In this document: positions 59,443-64,000 of the stretch, piece after piece | Layout of the letters: each line of letters begins with the position of its first letter | Position numbering within the stretch: position 1 is the stretch's first letter | Source: Mycetocola miduiensis | GTDB lineage: Bacteria; Actinomycetota; Actinomycetes; Actinomycetales; Microbacteriaceae | Length of the DNA stretch: 64,000 bases | Direction of reading: 5' to 3' | NCBI RefSeq assembly: GCF_900115155.1 | Contig: NZ_FOVM01000004.1 | Coordinates: 214,551-278,550, forward strand | Program-made: the position numbers and the translations under genes | Notes under the pieces: model-generated | Told to the model about the DNA's origin: nothing | Database searches by the model: none | What the model saw: only the letters and a program-made list of their open reading frames with translations

Positions 59443-60459
59443 ATGCCTGACAACAGTTCGATTGCCCGTCCGCCGCTCTCCCCGGCCGTCGCAGACGTGC
59501 GGGTCGCTGTGCGCCGCGCGCTCACGGCTGCCCGAGACTCGGGCCTGCGCGAGGACGATCTTGTGCTCGTTGCCCTGAGCGGCGGGCCCGATTCGCTCGC
59601 TCTGGCGGCGGCGACAGCTTTCGAGGCACCACGCATGGGCATCCGGGCCGGCGCCGTGATTATCGACCACGGCCTCCAGCCAGGCTCCGAGACCATCGCG
59701 GCGCAGGCGAAGGCGGCCGCCGAGCAGCTCGGGCTGGACCCCGTCGTAGTCAGGAGAGTGGACGTCGCTCCGGGGAGCGGCCCTGAAGCCGCAGCTCGCG
59801 ACGCCCGGTACGGCGCGATTGCGCAGGTAGCCGAGTCGACGGATGCCCGCCGGGTCCTCCTCGGGCACACCCTTGACGACCAGGCCGAGACCGTGCTGCT
59901 CGGGCTGGCGAGGGGATCGGGAGCAACGAGCCTGCGGGGGATGTCCCCGGTGGCGGGTCTGTACCTTCGGCCGTTGCTGGAGGTCCGCCGGGAGGTAACG
60001 CATGCTGCGTGTGCGGCCGAAGGCCTCCGGGCGTGGGCCGACCCGCACAACGCGGACCCGCGATTCACCCGGGTTCGGGTGCGCAATGCGGTGCTTCCGG
60101 TTCTCGAACGGGAACTCGGCCCGGGTGTGGCAGAAGCTCTGGCACGAACGGCCGAGCAGTTGCGGGAGGACTCCGAGGCGCTCGACCACATGGTGCTGGA
60201 GATCATCGAGGAGATCTGCGAACCGGCGGAGGCGGGCATCGCGGTGGATGTCGGCGCCCTGGCGGCGAATCCGGCTGCGCTCCGCAACCGGATCATCCGG
60301 CTTGTGGCGTTCAGTGAGTTCGGCAGGTCCCTTGATCGAGGGCACACGCTCGAGGTCGCGCGACTGGTCACCGACTGGCGCGGGCAGGGCCCGATCGACG
60401 TCCCAGGCATCCGTGTCTCGCGCCAGGGCGCGCTGCTGGTGTTCACCGCTCGCGGATAA
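59443..60459 (+). CDS. tilS: tRNA(Ile)-lysidine synthase
   Basis: A 338-residue PP-loop ATPase that converts C34 of the AUA-reading tRNA-Ile to lysidine. SGGPDS (46-51) is the PP-loop, and [20 protein letters not shown] follows as expected. The length is that of the short actinobacterial form, with a reduced C-terminal domain. The ATG at 59443 has TAACGT about 8 nt upstream, suggesting a leaderless message. First of tilS-hpt-ftsH-folE-folP. Confidence 0.95.
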   Translation: MPDNSSIARPPLSPAVADVRVAVRRALTAARDSGLREDDLVLVALSGGPDSLALAAATAFEAPRMGIRAGAVIIDHGLQPGSETIAAQAKAAAEQLGLDPVVVRRVDVAPGSGPEAAARDARYGAIAQVAESTDARRVLLGHTLDDQAETVLLGLARGSGATSLRGMSPVAGLYLRPLLEVRREVTHAACAAEGLRAWADPHNADPRFTRVRVRNAVLPVLERELGPGVAEALARTAEQLREDSEALDHMVLEIIEEICEPAEAGIAVDVGALAANPAALRNRIIRLVAFSEFGRSLDRGHTLEVARLVTDWRGQGPIDVPGIRVSRQGALLVFTARG

Positions 60460-60468
60460 GATAAGCGC

Positions 60469-61020
60469 ATGGAATCGAGCGAAATCTCACGCGACCTCAC
60501 GACCGTCCTCGTCACAGAGGAGCAGATCCAGGAGAAGCTGGTTGAGCTCGCCGCCCGCATCGACGCCGACTACGTCGGCAAGGACCTTCTGCTCGTCGGA
60601 GTTCTCAAGGGCGCGGTCATGGTCATGGCCGACCTCTCCCGTGCACTGACCAGCCATGTGTCGATCGACTGGATGGCCGTCTCGTCCTATGGCGCCGGCA
60701 CCAAGTCCAGCGGTGTCGTGCAGATCCGTAAGGACCTCGACTCCGACCTCACTGACCGCCACGTCCTCATCGTGGAAGACATCATCGACTCGGGACTCAC
60801 GCTGTCCTGGCTCCTCGAGAACTTCGCCTCGCGCGGTGCGGCATCCATCGAGGTCTGCGCGTTGCTCCGCAAACCGGAGGCCGCGAAGGTCGAGATCGAC
60901 TGCAAGTATGTCGGCTTCGACATCCCGACCGACTTCGTCGTCGGCTACGGCCTGGACTTCAACGAGCGTTACCGCAACCTGCGCGACGTCGCCGTTCTGG
61001 CGCCGCACGTTTACGCCTGA
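60469..61020 (+). CDS. hpt: Hypoxanthine phosphoribosyltransferase
   Basis: A 183-residue purine salvage enzyme. The PRPP loop VLIVEDIIDSGLT is at ~99-111, the flexible loop with SSYGAGTKSSG at ~72-82, and the base contact region KYVGFDIPTDFVVGYG near the C terminus. It starts 9 bp after tilS. Confidence 0.96.
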   Translation: MESSEISRDLTTVLVTEEQIQEKLVELAARIDADYVGKDLLLVGVLKGAVMVMADLSRALTSHVSIDWMAVSSYGAGTKSSGVVQIRKDLDSDLTDRHVLIVEDIIDSGLTLSWLLENFASRGAASIEVCALLRKPEAAKVEIDCKYVGFDIPTDFVVGYGLDFNERYRNLRDVAVLAPHVYA

Positions 61021-61150
61021 GCCGTCCCCGTTCCCCCTTCGGCGAACATAGAGGCCGCGTCCAGCGTTCTGGCGATACCCTTGACTTCACGGGGCGTCAG
61101 ACGCTTCGCCGTACCTTCAGAAAGGTGTTGGGCATCCGCTCATCCGAACT

Positions 61151-63151
61151 ATGAACTTTAAGCGCATCTTCAAAGGCCCGCTGCCTTACATCCTGATCGC
61201 CATCATCGTTTTCTGGGTCGGGTCAAGCCTGCTCAACGTGAACGGTATGCGAGAGGTCTCGACCGATCATGGTCTCGAGCTCCTCAAGGACGGCAAGGTC
61301 ACCGAGGTGACGCTCACTGAAGGCGACAACCGCGCCGACCTCACCCTCGCGAAAGCGGACGGCGAGAACGGCACCGCCGTGCAGTTCTACTACCTCACCG
61401 CGCGGGCCGACGATGTCGTCGCCGCCGTGGATGCGGCCGCGCCGAGCGACGGGTTCACCGACAAGGTGCCGCAGCCCAGCTGGTGGTTGTCGGCGCTCGG
61501 GCTGCTCCTTCCGCTCCTGCTCATCGGTGTCTTCTTCTGGATCATGCTGTCGAGCATGCAGGGCGGCGGATCGAAGGTCATGCAGTTCGGCAAGTCGAAG
61601 GCGAAGCTCGTCTCCAAGGAGTCGCCGAAGGTCACCTTCGCGGATGTCGCCGGTAGCGACGAGGCGATCGAAGAACTTGAAGAGATCAAGGACTTCCTCA
61701 AGGAGCCCGCACGGTTCCAGGCGGTCGGCGCACGCATTCCGAAGGGCGTCCTGCTGTACGGCCCTCCCGGGACAGGAAAGACGCTCCTCGCCCGTGCCGT
61801 CGCCGGTGAAGCCGGCGTCCCGTTCTACTCGATCTCCGGTTCGGACTTCGTTGAGATGTTCGTCGGTGTCGGCGCGAGCCGCGTCCGTGACCTGTTCACC
61901 CAGGCCAAGGAGAACTCGCCAGCCATCATCTTCGTCGACGAGATCGACGCCGTCGGGCGTCACCGCGGCGCCGGTATGGGTGGCGGGCACGACGAGCGCG
62001 AGCAGACGCTCAACCAGCTGCTCGTCGAGATGGACGGCTTCGACCCCAAGGCGAACGTAATCATGATCGCCGCGACCAACCGCCCGGACATTCTTGACCC
62101 TGCACTGCTCCGTCCCGGTCGCTTCGACCGCCAGATCGGAGTCGACGCCCCAGACCTCAAGGGTCGCACCCGCATCCTCGAGGTACACGCCAAGGGCAAG
62201 CCGATGGCCGAGAGCGTCGACCTCGACGTGCTCGCCCGCAAAACCCCGGGCTTCACAGGCGCCGACCTGGCCAACGTGCTCAACGAGGCCGCGCTTCTCA
62301 CCGCGCGATCGAACGCGCAGATCATCGACAACAGGGCTCTCGACGAGGCCGTCGACCGCGTGATGGCCGGTCCGCAGCGCCGCAGTCGGGTGATGAAGGA
62401 CCAGGAAAAGCTGATCACCGCGTATCACGAGGGTGGCCACGCCCTCGCCGCAGCGGCGATGCGCAACACCGACCCGGTGACCAAAGTCACCATCCTCCCG
62501 CGTGGACGGGCTCTCGGCTACACGATGGTGCTCCCGCTCGAAGACAAGTACTCCGTCACGCGGAACGAACTGCTCGACCAGCTGACCTATGCGATGGGTG
62601 GTCGCGTCGCCGAGGAAATGGTCTTCCACGACCCCACCACCGGCGCCTCCAATGACATCGAGAAGGCAACGGGCATCGCCCGCAAGATGGTCACCGAGTA
62701 CGGCATGAGCGCCAATGTCGGAGCAATTAAACTCGGGCAGTCGAGCGGAGAGGTCTTCCTCGGGCGCGACATGGGTCACCAGCGTGACTACTCGGAGCAG
62801 ATCGCCGAGACCGTCGACGCCGAGGTCCGCGTGCTGATCGAACAGGCCCACGACGAGGCCTGGCAGGTACTCAACGACAACCGAAGCATCCTCGACCGCC
62901 TGGCAGCAGAACTGCTCGAGAAGGAGACGCTCGACCACAACCAGCTGGCCGAGATCTTCGCCGACATCAAGAAGCTGCCGCCCCGTCCACAGTGGCTCTC
63001 GAGCACCAAACGCCCCGTGTCTGAGCATCCCCCGATCGCGGTCCCGCTCGCGAAGGCGCCGATCGACCCAGGAGCCACAGACGGCGGCGTCGAGAGCGAC
63101 TCCAAGGTTGCCCGCACACCACAGGTGAACCCGCGACCGGCAACGGCATAA
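61151..63151 (+). CDS. ftsH: ATP-dependent zinc metalloprotease FtsH
   Basis: A 666-residue membrane AAA+ protease for quality control of membrane and regulatory proteins. Two helices (~10-28 and ~112-133) flank a periplasmic-side domain. The AAA module has Walker A GPPGTGKT (~204-211), [11 protein letters not shown], and the second region of homology RPGRFDRQI. The protease site is HEGGH, His426-Glu427 and His430 (HExxH with Gly in place of the usual Ala). A disordered C-terminal tail follows. The 130 bp before it contain no gene. Confidence 0.97.
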   Translation: MNFKRIFKGPLPYILIAIIVFWVGSSLLNVNGMREVSTDHGLELLKDGKVTEVTLTEGDNRADLTLAKADGENGTAVQFYYLTARADDVVAAVDAAAPSDGFTDKVPQPSWWLSALGLLLPLLLIGVFFWIMLSSMQGGGSKVMQFGKSKAKLVSKESPKVTFADVAGSDEAIEELEEIKDFLKEPARFQAVGARIPKGVLLYGPPGTGKTLLARAVAGEAGVPFYSISGSDFVEMFVGVGASRVRDLFTQAKENSPAIIFVDEIDAVGRHRGAGMGGGHDEREQTLNQLLVEMDGFDPKANVIMIAATNRPDILDPALLRPGRFDRQIGVDAPDLKGRTRILEVHAKGKPMAESVDLDVLARKTPGFTGADLANVLNEAALLTARSNAQIIDNRALDEAVDRVMAGPQRRSRVMKDQEKLITAYHEGGHALAAAAMRNTDPVTKVTILPRGRALGYTMVLPLEDKYSVTRNELLDQLTYAMGGRVAEEMVFHDPTTGASNDIEKATGIARKMVTEYGMSANVGAIKLGQSSGEVFLGRDMGHQRDYSEQIAETVDAEVRVLIEQAHDEAWQVLNDNRSILDRLAAELLEKETLDHNQLAEIFADIKKLPPRPQWLSSTKRPVSEHPPIAVPLAKAPIDPGATDGGVESDSKVARTPQVNPRPATA

Positions 63152-63180
63152 GCCCCTTGGGCGAGACCGAAGGGGCCCGG

Positions 63181-63759
63181 ATGGACAGTAAAAGGATTCA
63201 ACGGGCCGTCACGGAATTGCTGCTCGCGATCGGGGAAGATCCGGCCCGGGCCGGGCTCGTACGCACGCCCGAGCGCGTGGCTGAAGCCTACGAGGAGTTC
63301 TTCGGCGGGCTCACCGAGGACCCGCTCGCCCTCCTGGCGGATGCCGTCCCGGTCGACGACAACGGACCGGGTGAAGCCGTCGTCGTCCGGGACATCACGT
63401 TCCGTTCCATCTGCGAGCACCACCTGCTCCCCTTCCTCGGCGTCGCCCATGTCGCCTACCTGCCGAGGAACCGCATCGTCGGGCTCGGCCGGATCCCGCG
63501 GGTCGTCGATACGCTCGCATCCCGGCCACAGCTCCAGGAGCGGCTCACCGAGGAGATCGCAAACACCCTCGAACACGGACTCGACGCCCGCGGCGTTCTC
63601 GTCGTCCTCGACGCCGTTCACGGCTGTGTCTCGGCCCGTGGTTCGCGCCAGGAGGCGGCGTCAACGCTTACACTCGCGAGCCGTGGCGAACTGGCCGATC
63701 CGGTTCGACGCGCTGAGATCATTTCGCTGCTCGGCCGTGGCGGCCCGGTCGATGACTGA
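63181..63759 (+). CDS. folE: GTP cyclohydrolase I
   Basis: A 192-residue enzyme for the first step of folate synthesis, GTP to dihydroneopterin triphosphate. Zinc ligands are in CEHHLLPF and HGCVSARG; the substrate region GLGRIPR and QLQERLTEEI are typical. I take the ATG at 63181 with GAAGGGG upstream over the in-frame TTG at 63157. The stop overlaps the folP start. Confidence 0.96.
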   Translation: MDSKRIQRAVTELLLAIGEDPARAGLVRTPERVAEAYEEFFGGLTEDPLALLADAVPVDDNGPGEAVVVRDITFRSICEHHLLPFLGVAHVAYLPRNRIVGLGRIPRVVDTLASRPQLQERLTEEIANTLEHGLDARGVLVVLDAVHGCVSARGSRQEAASTLTLASRGELADPVRRAEIISLLGRGGPVDD

Positions 63760-64000
63760 GAGCATTCCAGCCCCGATGCTCGTGATGGGCATCCTCAACG
63801 TCACCCCCAACTCCTTCAGCGACGGCGGTCAATACCTCGACCATGCGGCGGCGATCGCCCACGGCCGGAGTCTGGTTGCAGACGGCGCCGATCTCATCGA
63901 CGTCGGCGGCGAGTCGACCCGGCCGGGAGCCGAGCGCATCGGGAGCGCCGAGGAACAGCGTCGCATCCTTCCGGTGCTGCGGGCGCTCTCGGCCGACGGC
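63752..64000 (+). CDS. folP: Dihydropteroate synthase (3' end outside window)
   Basis: 83 codons are visible from the ATG at 63752, which overlaps the folE stop by 8 bp in another frame. MGILNVTPNSFSDGG is the pterin/Mg site and IDVGGESTRPGA the diphosphate loop, both characteristic of dihydropteroate synthase. The frame stays open to the window edge. Coupled to folE in the folate operon. Confidence 0.95.
   Translation, partial: MTESIPAPMLVMGILNVTPNSFSDGGQYLDHAAAIAHGRSLVADGADLIDVGGESTRPGAERIGSAEEQRRILPVLRALSADG

Noticed and set aside
61223-63028. 601-codon antisense frame over ftsH
   Set aside because: Long open frames opposite high-GC genes are expected; ftsH is unambiguous on the other strand.

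Overview
The window is a 64 kb piece of a high-GC Gram-positive chromosome. It looks like an actinobacterium, most likely of the family Microbacteriaceae. The basis is high GC, GTG/TTG starts, several genes with no Shine-Dalgarno site but a -10-like hexamer just upstream, and the housekeeping order tilS-hpt-ftsH-folE-folP at the right end. The family-level call is inference.

Layout. 1-19.5 kb is mostly ordinary chromosome: the 3' part of a DEAD-box RNA helicase with a repetitive basic N-terminal extension, a radical SAM protein, an ECF vitamin transporter (S component, double ATPase, T component), a pirin/GNAT pair, a DMT exporter, a CopC-type copper protein with a His-rich membrane neighbour, recQ, a 37-residue Lys-rich protein, a long acyl-CoA oxidase, an SDR, an aldo/keto reductase, mdh, a proline iminopeptidase and a YpfJ-type zinc peptidase. 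At 19.65 kb lies a deletion scar in which the first codons of an ABC ATPase gene run into the last codons of a LuxR-type response regulator.

20.0-48.6 kb is one exopolysaccharide/surface locus made of two converging operons. The plus-strand arm (24.7-33.6 kb) makes an amino sugar (Gfo/Idh dehydrogenase, epimerase, two DegT aminotransferases, NeuD-type acyltransferase) and carries two Wzz-like proteins, a Wzy-like polymerase and a GT2. The minus-strand arm (48.6-36.3 kb) is an almost fully start/stop-overlapped operon: initiating sugar-phosphate transferase, WbpD/WlbB-like acetyltransferase, a secreted or anchored protein, an MFS carrier, a beta-propeller-like anchored protein, a Wzx flippase, an 802-residue double glycosyltransferase, a GT4 and an asparagine-synthetase-like enzyme with no N-terminal catalytic Cys. 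Two secreted DUF4082 proteins accompany it: a 1531-residue one with a dimethylformamidase-beta-like head, and one with a beta-helix tail. Together they suggest a polysaccharide plus protein matrix.

49.0-57.7 kb looks like an old genomic island inserted in the 3' end of tRNA-Phe. A 37-bp direct repeat (34 identical) of the tRNA 3' end lies at both borders. Inside are a CDF metal exporter with its ArsR regulator, two complete AraC regulators and one broken one, an SGNH hydrolase-like protein, a lipoprotein, a coiled-coil membrane protein, a VbhA-like orphan antitoxin and a decayed tRNA-Arg-like sequence. No integrase is visible.

57.7-64.0 kb returns to core genome: tRNA-Phe, tRNA-Asp and tRNA-Glu, a small membrane protein, ppa, tilS, hpt, ftsH, folE and the start of folP, which the window end cuts.
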